This document shows positions 6,982 to 14,600 of a DNA stretch of 17,957 bases, piece by piece. The DNA lies in the NCBI GenBank assembly GCA_023395515.1, contig JAEWZB010000117.1:1-17957 (forward strand). Reading direction: 5' to 3'. The position numbers and the translations under genes were made by a program. The stretch is from Bacillota bacterium. Its GTDB lineage: Bacteria; Bacillota; Syntrophomonadia; Syntrophomonadales; Syntrophomonadaceae. The notes beneath the pieces are model-generated. The model did no database searches. It was not told the DNA's origin and saw only the letters and a program-made list of their open reading frames with translations. Numbering within the stretch: position 1 is the first letter of the stretch; every line of letters begins with the position of its first letter.

Positions 6982-7285
6982 GTTGAATGTATAAATATGT
7001 AGGAGCCGTTTGCCGTAGCATAGAGGATACACCCTGCGAAGGCGAAATAAGAAAGGGGGCGAACCCCACGGACGGGGGCCGCAAAGCGGCACTCCTGATA
7101 TTCGCTGTCGCTCACTATTAAGGTGGTGAGAACGACTCTGAACATGGATGTACCTACAGGCACTTCTGATGTTCACTATCGTTCACCATTAAGGATGTGA
7201 ATAGGAGTGTACCCCTTTCTTATTGAGCCAAGCAGTTGGTGTTTCCCTATGCGAAGGCTGGCGACGAAATATTTATACATTCAAC
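6982..7285. mobile_element. MITE-like non-coding element, copy 2
   Basis: A 304-bp second copy in the same orientation as that at 5640-5944, with identical 17-bp terminal inverted repeats. The two copies differ by scattered substitutions and small indels, but helices persist: the GCCGC/GCGGC hairpin has AA in one loop and AAA in the other, and the first ATTAAGG hairpin changes both arms (CCGCTCAC/GTGAGCGG in copy 1, GTCG-CTCAC/GTGAG-AACGAC here). The second hairpin (TTCAC/GTGAA) is unchanged. The right end stops 34 bp before the yjbQ start. Together with the ~165 bp upstream of the short DAHP synthase, this accounts for the gene-free stretch 6816-7319. Confidence 0.75.
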
Positions 7286-7319
7286 GCGCCCCTTCAATAA
7301 CCAGGAAAGGATGGAGGCC

Positions 7320-7733
7320 GTGAAATTTTATACGGAATATTTATGGTTTAATACGGAAAAAAGGCGGGAGTATATTAGGATTACGGATAAGATCAGAAAT
7401 GCTTGTGAGAAAAGCGGTATAAAGGAAGGTATGATATTAATCAGTGCTATGCATATTAGTGCCGGGGTGTTTGTTAATGATTTTGAGAGCGGTATTTTAG
7501 AAGATATAGATAATATGTTGGAAAATATAGCTCCTTTCGGGCCGGATTACAAGCATCATAGAACCGGAGAAGATAACGGAGATGCTCATTTAAAAAGCAT
7601 CCTCGTTCATCACCAGATTATAGTCCCCGTAACCGCGGGTAATTTAGATTTAGGCCCTTGGCAGGAAATATTCTACGCCGAATTTGACGGGCGCAGACGC
7701 AAGCGGGTAATAATTAAAGTTATGGGCGAATAA
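7320..7733 (+). CDS. yjbQ: YjbQ family protein (UPF0047, secondary thiamine-phosphate synthase family)
   Basis: The 137-residue product MKFYTEYLWFNTEKRREYI... is a YjbQ/UPF0047 protein. Family hallmarks are HISAGVFVND, the stretch DNGDAHLKS and the segment LDLGPWQEIFYAEFDG with conserved His and Trp residues. Some members can substitute for thiamine-phosphate synthase, but the true role is not settled. I start at the GTG at 7320 because AAAGGA lies 8-9 nt upstream and the N-terminus then matches the family (E. coli YjbQ has 138 residues). The in-frame ATG at 7311 is possible; anything further upstream would read into repeat copy 2. The stop codon abuts the convergent aroH stop with no gap. 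Confidence 0.87.
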   Translation: MKFYTEYLWFNTEKRREYIRITDKIRNACEKSGIKEGMILISAMHISAGVFVNDFESGILEDIDNMLENIAPFGPDYKHHRTGEDNGDAHLKSILVHHQIIVPVTAGNLDLGPWQEIFYAEFDGRRRKRVIIKVMGE

Positions 7734-8096
7734 TTAATCGGCTAAATCGGTACGTAACATGACGGCTTCCCTTAAGTAGACATGTTTTATCTCATCTTGC
7801 CCTTTATTAGTGTTTATATGGATTAATACCCGAATACATTTAGGCAAGGCCCCCTGAACTTCGATTTCTTGGAAACATAATAAGGGGACTTGGTTCCAGC
7901 CCATATTTCTAGCGGCTTTAGCCGGGAAAGCGGCCGTAATATCTTTAGTAACAGTAAAAAGGATGCTGGCAATATCTTCCGGCTTAAAGCCGTTATATTC
8001 CTGGATTTTTTGCAAAAGTTCTTCCGTCGCGGCCAGGACTTCTATCTGGCTATCCTCGGTAATAGTAGTTGCACCTCTGATACCTCTCATCAACAT
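7734..8096 (-). CDS. aroH: Chorismate mutase, AroH class
   Basis: A 120-residue monofunctional chorismate mutase that converts chorismate to prephenate. It follows Bacillus subtilis AroH along its length: RGIRGATT at the start, FPAKAAR, CFQEIEV, KCIRV and HVYLREAV. The catalytic residues known for the Bacillus enzyme are present as Arg7, Glu77, Arg89 and Tyr107. The first ATG is preferred because AGGAG lies 9 nt upstream; a second ATG two codons in is possible. It follows the HutP-family gene after 20 bp and is probably cotranscribed with it. It supplies prephenate for TyrA encoded about 4 kb away. Confidence 0.94.
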   Translation of the reverse strand: MLMRGIRGATTITEDSQIEVLAATEELLQKIQEYNGFKPEDIASILFTVTKDITAAFPAKAARNMGWNQVPLLCFQEIEVQGALPKCIRVLIHINTNKGQDEIKHVYLREAVMLRTDLAD

Positions 8097-8116
8097 AACT
8101 TAGTTCTCCTTTTAAT

Positions 8117-8533
8117 TTATGAAACAGCCCGGTGGCCTAACCCTATTGCTACTTCGTCTAAATGCAGTAAGCCGATACCTAAAAATATGGCTACACTGAC
8201 ATGATCTTTTTGGCGGGATATACCTATTTTACCACCCACATTTAACCCTAAAGCCTTCGGCATTATTTGGGCTATAGCTTCACGGGCAGCTCCTGCCACT
8301 GCCCCTTCTTCAGCATGGGTGTCTTTGATTACTCCTTCCCTTTTAGCGGCTACTACAGCGCGTTCTACTATTTTGCCTACCGAAGTTATAAATTCTCCGC
8401 CATAATCAACTGCTACTGCTCTAAGTCCATAAGTTTCATATAGTTCCTTTTTAAGTTCAGCTTCTTCCGGCCTGGAGGAGGTTAATGCCATTCTAATAGC
8501 TGAACTAGCTACTAATTTACTGCCATTATTCAA
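8117..8533 (-). CDS. HutP family protein
   Basis: The 138-residue protein resembles the HutP family. In Bacillus subtilis HutP is a histidine- and Mg2+-dependent RNA-binding antiterminator of the hut operon; many clostridia carry homologues away from any hut genes. The core KIVERAVVAAKREGVI, the Gly-rich centre and the C-terminal VAIGLGH fit the family. Numbered from the TTG start, His73 and His134 line up by eye with the Bacillus metal ligands His73 and His138, but the equivalent of His77 appears to be Gly77, so ligand or metal binding may differ. The TTG start is favoured because AGGGTGG sits 5 nt upstream; a GTG three codons earlier overlaps that site. It precedes aroH by 20 bp, which hints at a role in aromatic metabolism (inference). 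Confidence 0.75.
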   Translation of the reverse strand: MNNGSKLVASSAIRMALTSSRPEEAELKKELYETYGLRAVAVDYGGEFITSVGKIVERAVVAAKREGVIKDTHAEEGAVAGAAREAIAQIMPKALGLNVGGKIGISRQKDHVSVAIFLGIGLLHLDEVAIGLGHRAVS

Positions 8534-8574
8534 TAATACCACCCTACATTCTTATACTTAACTATCTTTTAAGC

Positions 8575-9060
8575 TTATTTTACTATAATTTTACCTATCA
8601 TTACTATAGTACCATTAGCTGTATAGGCAGTACCACGTTCAGGAAAAGACAAGTTATCTGATATTTTAGTTATGTTATATTCTACCGGGAAATTGTATGA
8701 GGTAGAATCTATCTCTACTACATCTCCCGCCATTATTTTCAGTTGTATTTCATTTTGAGAAAAATCCATTTTTTCTTGGCCATTAACCATAATTTTAGCT
8801 TTAGGCAGGGAGGAATACTTGTCTACCGTTATAGTCATTAAGGCATAGGGTGATTCCACGGCTGGGTTTGTCTCCTCTTTTTCCGGGTCTACAGTGTTAA
8901 CCGGATACTCTATAATTTGTCCTTCTAATCTCTCCCCCCAACTTAAATAAAGCCGTAAGGGATCTTTAGTCATTATACCTTGAACCAGGACTAATAAGAC
9001 TAAACTCAGCACAATAGACCTAATCAGATATTTCTCTACTAAATCAGCAAATTTCTTCAT
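8575..9060 (-). CDS. Single-pass membrane protein of unknown function
   Basis: I do not recognise this 161-residue protein. One transmembrane segment lies at about residues 14-28 (SIVLSLVLLVLVQGI), followed by a hydrophilic linker rich in Glu and Pro and a predominantly beta-like C-terminal part. The short amphipathic N-terminus and basic residues suggest an anchor with the bulk outside the cell. It is first in the group reading through the HutP-family gene and aroH (gaps of about 40 and 20 bp). The ribosome binding site (AAGGGG) is further than usual from the ATG. No catalytic motif is visible. Confidence 0.65.
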   Translation of the reverse strand: MKKFADLVEKYLIRSIVLSLVLLVLVQGIMTKDPLRLYLSWGERLEGQIIEYPVNTVDPEKEETNPAVESPYALMTITVDKYSSLPKAKIMVNGQEKMDFSQNEIQLKIMAGDVVEIDSTSYNFPVEYNITKISDNLSFPERGTAYTANGTIVMIGKIIVK

Positions 9061-9174
9061 TTACATAACCATCCCCTTAAGGCACTGTTTTCCTCTATAT
9101 TATGCCCGGGACAGCTTATTTATCCATGGTTTATATAAATTCACTCCAGCAAGCCGGTATGATATGCTTAAAAC

Positions 9175-9205
9175 ACAAAAAAACCCTCCTCAAATTAGGA
9201 GGGTT
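9175..9205 (-). terminator. Rho-independent terminator downstream of the HDOD gene
   Basis: On the minus strand AACCCTCCT and AGGAGGGTT form a perfect 9-bp stem around a 6-nt loop and run into TTTTTTT. It starts 27 bp after the HDOD stop codon and separates that transcript from the downstream membrane protein, HutP-family and aroH genes. Confidence 0.9.
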
Positions 9206-9232
9206 AAATTCATCTAATTAAGGATTTTAAAT

Positions 9233-10078
9233 TTAAAAACTTTGCTGATCGGCAAATACGTCTATTAATTCCGCAACTATGCCTTCAATAGCCAATTCAT
9301 CCAGCCCAAACATATCCATAGTTTCTTGGGATATTGGATATAGTAAGCCATCCACACCTATTCCGATACCCATCATTATGCAAAGTGCATCAGCTAAATG
9401 GACTATGGCCGTCAACTTTTTATTCGCAGTAGCCCCTACCGGCTCATGGTGAAAAGCAATCGCTTCCACCAAATCACTAGGTAGATTCCATTTCTCTGCT
9501 ACTTTAGCACCGACATCAGCATGACTATAGCCCAATATTTCAAGCTCCGCATCTAAAAAAGGAATGTTTCTTTCCATAACCAGATCAACTACATCATGAT
9601 AGGAATCTTTCATAGCATTATTTAAGATTACTTTACCAATATCATGTAATAAAGCACCGGTATAAGCCAAGTCAAGCTGCATAAACTTAACTTTTCTCGC
9701 GATATGCCGGGCCGCCATAGCCGCACACTGGGAATGCCGCCATAATTCACCATGCTCTAAAGCATAACCCTCCATTTTACCAGCGAGAATATCACTCACT
9801 GAAGCAGCCATGACAATACTCTTAATAGTTTTAAAGCCTAATAATACTGTGGCATCAGTTACGGTTCCAATCCGGCGCGGGAAACCATAAAATGCCGAAT
9901 TAGCCAGCTTTAATACCCGGGCCGTCATAGCTTGATCCTGACTTAATACATTATTTATATCTTGAGCGGTTGAGTTGGGATCTTCAGTTAATTTCATAAC
10001 TTGAACCACTACATGTGGTAAAGCTGGTAAATCATCAACCGCGGCAACTATTTTTTCTAGTGGAAGCCTCCCCATCAT
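9233..10078 (-). CDS. HDOD domain signalling protein
   Basis: The 281-residue protein is a stand-alone HDOD domain (residues about 10-215), a relative of HD phosphohydrolases found in bacterial signalling proteins. Family features are LPALPHVVVQVM near the N-terminus, DQAMTARVLKLANSAFYG, and an intact LLHDIGK (HD at residues 145-146) followed by a late HHEPV. Most HDOD proteins have lost metal-dependent hydrolysis, but this one keeps the HD pair, so activity cannot be excluded. Two adjacent ATGs (10078 and 10075) are both served by AGGAGG. It follows the 143-residue gene after 15 bp, so the two are likely cotranscribed, and it ends at a clear terminator. Confidence 0.88.
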   Translation of the reverse strand: MMGRLPLEKIVAAVDDLPALPHVVVQVMKLTEDPNSTAQDINNVLSQDQAMTARVLKLANSAFYGFPRRIGTVTDATVLLGFKTIKSIVMAASVSDILAGKMEGYALEHGELWRHSQCAAMAARHIARKVKFMQLDLAYTGALLHDIGKVILNNAMKDSYHDVVDLVMERNIPFLDAELEILGYSHADVGAKVAEKWNLPSDLVEAIAFHHEPVGATANKKLTAIVHLADALCIMMGIGIGVDGLLYPISQETMDMFGLDELAIEGIVAELIDVFADQQSF

Positions 10079-10093
10079 AAACCCTCCTAAAGC

Positions 10094-10525
10094 CTATTTC
10101 CAACTATCAAGCTTTCTTTCTAAATAATCTTTGTAACTTACTAATTCTTCACTAACTTTTAATAAAAGCCGTTCTACTTCAAACTTGGACAAATTTATTT
10201 CCTCGGGTTCTATAACTTCAACTTTACGAAATTCTTCTTTCATGGTGAACTTAGCCGCATCCTCCATGGAATCGGCGTAAAATATTATTGATACCGGAGC
10301 ATAAGCAATTTTTTTACCGGTAATATCGTCTTGTACCATATATATTTCCTGGCTCATATCTATATCCTCTATATAAATGCCTTGGATAGGTACATTTCTA
10401 ATCAGTGATACTTTATGTTGCCTTATTTCTTCGGCAAATTGTTCACTATTCTTACCACCAAAAAGTTTGCCTTGCTTTCCTTTACCTACGAAATCAAAAC
10501 GAACTCGCATTTTAAGCTTATTCAC
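10094..10525 (-). CDS. Hypothetical protein, 143 residues
   Basis: I do not recognise this protein. It is soluble and charged: the N-terminal part is basic (KLKMRVRFDF, then Lys/Gly-rich), the middle looks like alternating strands and helices, and the last ~45 residues are probably helical and acidic-basic mixed. There is no signal peptide. The GTG start is chosen because GGAGG lies 7 nt upstream; an in-frame TTG six codons earlier would itself overlap this site. It sits directly upstream of the HDOD gene (15-bp gap), so a shared signalling role is possible, but no motif supports a specific function. Confidence 0.7.
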   Translation of the reverse strand: MNKLKMRVRFDFVGKGKQGKLFGGKNSEQFAEEIRQHKVSLIRNVPIQGIYIEDIDMSQEIYMVQDDITGKKIAYAPVSIIFYADSMEDAAKFTMKEEFRKVEVIEPEEINLSKFEVERLLLKVSEELVSYKDYLERKLDSWK

Positions 10526-10657
10526 CTTTTTGCCTCCATTCAAGTATACTGTTTTGATGTATGGTATGGGGTGTGATAGCTTATCTTTTATATTTACCTG
10601 TTAAAATCCTAGGGCAAGCCCTATAAATAATATCGGCTTTTCCGCCTTACTACTTTA

Positions 10658-11419
10658 TTAGTTATCATCTCTTTTCCGACCACAAGCAGGATTAGCTTTT
10701 TTAGCCCTTTCTTTAGCCAACTTTACTAAACCTTTCACTTCTTGAGGAGTTAAGAAGCGATATTGTCCCAATCTTAAGCCTTGCATTTTTAAAAAACCAA
10801 ATTGAGTTCTTTTCAAATTAATAACCGGATGCTTTATGGCGGCACACATCCGTTTTATCTGTCTTTTGCGTCCCTCATGAATTTTAATGGAGAGTAAAGT
10901 TTTTTCCGGTTCTCTTTGAATAATATCGACTATGGCAGGCTCGGTAAAACCATCTTCCAGCAAAATTCCTTTTCTTAGCTTTTCTAAAGCCGGTTCATTT
11001 ACCACACCTTTTACCCAAGCTTCATAGGTTTTATCGATTTCATATTTAGGGTGAATCATAAGATTAGTAAATTCGCCATCATTAGTAAGTATTAGTAAGC
11101 CTTCTGTATCAAAGTCCAATCTTCCTACCGGATAAACCCGTTCCGTAAGATTTTTTAATAGATTGGTTACAGTTGGCCTGCCTTGAGGATCACTAACACT
11201 ACTTATATATCCGGCCGGTTTATTAAGCAGTACATAGACTTTGCTTTCACTGGTAACTTTTTGTCCGTTAAATTCTACTACGTCATTCCTAGGGTCTACC
11301 TTGCAGCCTAGCTCTTTAACTATAAGCCCGTTTACCTTTACCCTGCCTGCACTAATTAGCTCTTCCGCCTTCCTTCTTGAGGCAATCCCTGCATCAGCTA
11401 AATATTTAGCCAGTCTCAA
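10658..11419 (-). CDS. 16S/23S rRNA pseudouridine synthase, RsuA/RluB family
   Basis: The 253-residue protein has an N-terminal S4 RNA-binding domain (MRLAKYLADAGIASRRKAEELI, then VKVNG) followed by the pseudouridine synthase domain with the catalytic-Asp motif GRLDFDTEGLLILTNDG. EGRKRQIKRM is the conserved later motif. It isomerises a specific uridine in ribosomal RNA; RluB (23S) is more likely than RsuA from its length and sequence style, but the target cannot be fixed here. The TTG start at 11419 is preferred because AGGAG lies 8 nt upstream and it gives the usual family N-terminus; a GTG three codons earlier overlaps that site. Confidence 0.92.
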   Translation of the reverse strand: MRLAKYLADAGIASRRKAEELISAGRVKVNGLIVKELGCKVDPRNDVVEFNGQKVTSESKVYVLLNKPAGYISSVSDPQGRPTVTNLLKNLTERVYPVGRLDFDTEGLLILTNDGEFTNLMIHPKYEIDKTYEAWVKGVVNEPALEKLRKGILLEDGFTEPAIVDIIQREPEKTLLSIKIHEGRKRQIKRMCAAIKHPVINLKRTQFGFLKMQGLRLGQYRFLTPQEVKGLVKLAKERAKKANPACGRKRDDN

Positions 11420-11582
11420 TAATTCCACTCCTACATACAGTCTTTGTCATTAGCTTTTCTTTATATTCTTCTACATTTCCGTTATTTATCCTTTCCATTA
11501 ATAAGATAAATAACTAATATAGAAGAGATAGATAGTTTTATCTAGAATAAGTATTTTATTTTTAATTAAAGGAGATGAGTAT

Positions 11583-12785
11583 ATGCACCTAGTTGATAAG
11601 TCAAAAGGAGTAATGGTAGGGATGGCTTGTGGTGATGCATTAGGTGCTTTAGTAGAATATATCCCGATGGAGTTTAAACAACATTTAATTGATATTAAAA
11701 CTATGCAAATGCCTTTGCCTCTTGAGCTTCTTATAGCCGAAGCTAATGATGAACTTACTCTTAACCGTTTACAAAATTATATCAACTATATGAGTCTGCC
11801 CGGCCTATATACTGATGACACCCAACAAGCTATCCTTATAGCTTATTCATTAATTGCTGATAAAGGCCTAAACCCTCCCCAGGTAGCCAAGCTTTTTGTT
11901 AAGGGAGCCAGGTTAACCGGTTATGGTGATTTTGGCATATTTCGTCATGCCGGCCCCGGTTTTTTAGAATCGGTCAGCAATATGATGATGTATAAAAAAT
12001 TAGATACTTGCGGGTCTACCAGTGCGGGTAATGGAGCTGCTATGCGCATCGCCCCTTTAGGTATATTTTATAGAGATAATATTGATAAACTATTACAGGC
12101 TACCATTGATATAAGCTTGCTCACCCATAGGGATATACGGGGAATTGCGGCGGCCGGACTTATTTCTTTCACCACTGCTTATGTGATGAATAAATCAGCC
12201 AGTAATTTCAATCCTGTTTATTTATTAAGAGATTTAAAAGATTTTATTACTGAACTGGAAAAGTTAATATCTACCGATTATCCTACCATAGAATTTACCC
12301 CGGAAACTAAACATCAAGTTTCCAGTTCCTTAAACTTTTTAGAAGAATTAAAGGGGAATAGTTATCCGGCAGCACTGGAAAGCTTGGATGAATGGGCTAA
12401 AATAACTAGCGGTAACACCAACTGTCTCCACCATTCACCTTTTGCCTTGGGTTCAGTTTTGTTTAGCCTGTTTCTTTTTATTAATTATTATTCTGACTGG
12501 CAGGAGGCAGTATTAACTGGTGTAAATGGCGGAGGAGACAGTGATACTATTGCTGCTATGGTAGGTGCTATGTGCGGAGCCCTGCATGGTTATCATAATA
12601 TTCCCTCTAGCTGGGCCGACAATATTTTAAACTTGGATACCTTAACCTTATTAGGTGAATCTTTAATAACCCTGGAGCCTTTAAATGTAGATCTCCTAAA
12701 AATAGAAAAAGAACTGAGCAAAAGGGAGATAGATTACCGCAATAGGTACCGTAAGATGCTACATAATAGAATAGGGTTTAGTTAA
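11583..12785 (+). CDS. ADP-ribosylglycohydrolase family protein
   Basis: The 400-residue protein belongs to the ADP-ribosylglycohydrolase (ARH/DraG) fold, whose characterised members remove ADP-ribose from proteins with a two-metal site. Metal-binding motifs are present: GDALG (residues 17-21), TDDT (77-80), the GNGAAMR segment (about 150) and GGDSDT (about 316-322). It is about 100 residues longer than minimal members. The extra length includes the spacer between GDALG and TDDT and a helical stretch around 215-260. The ATG has an AAAGGAGA site 8 nt upstream. The gene is divergent from the pseudouridine synthase, and no partner ADP-ribosyltransferase is visible nearby, so the substrate is unknown. 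Confidence 0.85.
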   Translation: MHLVDKSKGVMVGMACGDALGALVEYIPMEFKQHLIDIKTMQMPLPLELLIAEANDELTLNRLQNYINYMSLPGLYTDDTQQAILIAYSLIADKGLNPPQVAKLFVKGARLTGYGDFGIFRHAGPGFLESVSNMMMYKKLDTCGSTSAGNGAAMRIAPLGIFYRDNIDKLLQATIDISLLTHRDIRGIAAAGLISFTTAYVMNKSASNFNPVYLLRDLKDFITELEKLISTDYPTIEFTPETKHQVSSSLNFLEELKGNSYPAALESLDEWAKITSGNTNCLHHSPFALGSVLFSLFLFINYYSDWQEAVLTGVNGGGDSDTIAAMVGAMCGALHGYHNIPSSWADNILNLDTLTLLGESLITLEPLNVDLLKIEKELSKREIDYRNRYRKMLHNRIGFS

Positions 12786-12861
12786 TCTTATTAAAAAGAT
12801 TAGACTATTTATAATTATTATATAGTATTATGTAATTTAACCAAATGTGGAGGATAAACCT

Positions 12862-13440
12862 ATGATGAAAAAAAACATAGACAAACCTAAGATCGAACAA
12901 GCTGTACACATGATTTTAGAGGCTATCGGAGAAGATCCCACCCGGGAAGGGCTTTTAGACACTCCCAAACGGGTAGCTAATATGTATCAGGAAATATTTG
13001 CCGGGTTAGAAATAGAGCCTAAAGAATTTCTCGAAGTATCCTTTTCCGAATATCACGATGAATTAGTATTGGTAAAAGATATACCACTTTACTCTATGTG
13101 TGAACATCATCTGCTTCCTTTTTACGGTAAAGCCCATGTAGCCTATATTCCCCAGGGAGGAAAAGTTATCGGCTTAAGTAAGCTAGCCCGGGTAACTGAC
13201 GCTTATGCCCGCCGGCCCCAATTACAGGAACGCTTAACCTCACAAATTGCCGATTGTATTTATACTACCCTTAAACCCTCGGCAGTAGGCGTAATAATTC
13301 AAGCCGAGCATATGTGCATGACCATGCGGGGTATCCATAAGCCTGGTTCCGTAACGGTAACTTCAGCCTTACGGGGTCTTTTCCAAACCCGCCCCCAAAC
13401 TAGAGCTGAACTCTTATCTTTGATATTGAATAATAATTAG
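12862..13440 (+). CDS. folE: GTP cyclohydrolase I
   Basis: The 192-residue enzyme converts GTP to 7,8-dihydroneopterin triphosphate for folate synthesis. The zinc and catalytic residues are in place: SMCEHH (Cys80, His82, His83), then AEHMCMTMRG (Cys152), with GLSKLARV and RRPQLQERL as family signatures. I start at the ATG at 12862 because GGAGG lies 8 nt upstream; a GTG five codons earlier overlaps that site, and the ATG four bases on (12865) is also in frame. It is about 75 bp after the ADP-ribosylglycohydrolase gene and is followed by a terminator. Confidence 0.95.
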   Translation: MMKKNIDKPKIEQAVHMILEAIGEDPTREGLLDTPKRVANMYQEIFAGLEIEPKEFLEVSFSEYHDELVLVKDIPLYSMCEHHLLPFYGKAHVAYIPQGGKVIGLSKLARVTDAYARRPQLQERLTSQIADCIYTTLKPSAVGVIIQAEHMCMTMRGIHKPGSVTVTSALRGLFQTRPQTRAELLSLILNNN

Positions 13441-13460
13441 TAGAACAGGAGACGGTTAAC

Positions 13461-13505
13461 AACACCTTGCTGCAAAAACAAACTAGCGGTAAGGTGTTTT
13501 TTTTT
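13461..13505 (+). terminator. Rho-independent terminator after folE
   Basis: AACACCTT-GCT pairs with AGC-GGT-AAGGTGTT with a small internal loop, followed by nine T residues. The arms and flanks resemble the terminator at 14692-14733 (shared preceding CAGGAGA-GGTT, shared GGTAAGGTGTT), so the two appear to be related copies either side of the chemoreceptor gene. Confidence 0.85.
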
Positions 13506-13718
13506 ATGCCAAGAACAGCAGGAAAAAGTGAAAATAAAATATGTCACCTAGTTATGAGAGAAAAATCGGCAGCAAAGAACCGTCTAACCCTTCCCTGTTT
13601 TTATGTTTTACTCTTTCGACATGTCTAAAGGAAATTGGTCCTTCTTTGCCGAATAAGTGCAAATATTAAGATATCACAAGTTAATAAAAGCAAATTATTA
13701 ACAAGGAGATGGGATTGG

Positions 13719-14600
13719 ATGAGTAAGCCGACTATTAATGATGTGTTACCGATTAACGAAATTGGTGTAAAACTAAATAGCAAGCTATATATGGGGATGC
13801 TTAAATTTGCACCGATAATATCAGCCATGTTCACCGACCGGACCGTAGGTTTTTATGCCACTGATCACGAACAGTTTATTATGAAAATCGACCCTGCCGA
13901 TAAAGTTAGTTTTGTAAAACCAGGCGTAAAATTTGCCAAGGGAGGACCGGCAGACTACATAATGCAAAGCGGTCAGTCGATAGCTGTTGAATTAGGCGCG
14001 GAAACTTACGGGGTACCGCTTAGAGTAGCAACTATACCCATTTTTGACGATGATAGCGGTGAAGCAATTGGAACCTTTGGAATCGTAATCACACGGGATA
14101 CGGTTGAGAAAGTAGTAAATATCTCTAGTACATTTATGACCGGACTTACTGAAATCTCTTCCGCAGTAGAACAAACTGCTGCCAGTGCCAGCAGTATCAA
14201 TGAGAGTGAACGGCAGCTTAATGCTGACATCCAAGAAATTGGTAATACTTCGGCCGAAATAGTGCAGATTTTAGATGCTATAAAAAATATTGCAGATCAG
14301 ACTAAAATGCTGGGGTTAAATGCCGCTATTGAAGCTGCCCGGGCTGGGGATGCCGGCAGAGGTTTTGGAGTAGTTGCTGAAGAGATTCGCAAATTGTCCG
14401 AGTCTTCCAAGCAGACCGCTGAACAAATACGCGGTTTAACCCGTATAATTAACGAAAAAATTGAAACAGCCCGTAACAATTCTATTTTAACTCTGCAAGC
14501 ATCGGAAGAACAGGCGGCTGCCAGCCAAGAAATATCCGCCAGTATTGAAGAACTGTTGGCAATATCTCATAAATTAGATGAGCTGGCCGAATTAATGTAG
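13719..14600 (+). CDS. Soluble methyl-accepting chemotaxis-like protein
   Basis: The 293-residue protein has no transmembrane segment. The first ~130 residues look like a PAS-like sensor. The rest is the chemoreceptor signalling coiled coil, with the highly conserved hairpin tip IADQTKMLGLNAAIEAARAG followed by GRGFGVVAEEIRKLSESS, where CheA and CheW dock. It resembles short soluble receptors such as Bacillus YfmS in size and layout. No C-terminal CheR-binding pentapeptide is present. The ATG is chosen over upstream in-frame starts because AAGGAG lies about 10 nt before it and the earlier codons fall in non-conserved sequence. It is flanked by two related terminators and is probably monocistronic. 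Confidence 0.88.
   Translation: MSKPTINDVLPINEIGVKLNSKLYMGMLKFAPIISAMFTDRTVGFYATDHEQFIMKIDPADKVSFVKPGVKFAKGGPADYIMQSGQSIAVELGAETYGVPLRVATIPIFDDDSGEAIGTFGIVITRDTVEKVVNISSTFMTGLTEISSAVEQTAASASSINESERQLNADIQEIGNTSAEIVQILDAIKNIADQTKMLGLNAAIEAARAGDAGRGFGVVAEEIRKLSESSKQTAEQIRGLTRIINEKIETARNNSILTLQASEEQAAASQEISASIEELLAISHKLDELAELM

Noticed and set aside
10605..10625. Palindrome TAGGGCAAGCCCTA downstream of the pseudouridine synthase gene.
   Set aside because: The stem is short with a very small loop and no proper T-run follows on the minus strand, so it was not called a terminator.
11430..11582. Divergent promoters between the pseudouridine synthase and ADP-ribosylglycohydrolase genes, and the TAGATA-GTTT-TATCTA inverted repeat.
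   Set aside because: The region is very AT-rich and no -35/-10 pair is convincing in either direction; the 6-bp repeat alone is not enough to call an operator.
13625..13660. TAAAG followed by GCCGAATAA upstream of the chemoreceptor, resembling a SigD (flagellar) promoter.
   Set aside because: The spacing is about 18 nt where 14-16 is usual, and the -10 has an extra base compared with GCCGATAA. The likeness is probably chance, though a chemotaxis gene would be a fitting target.
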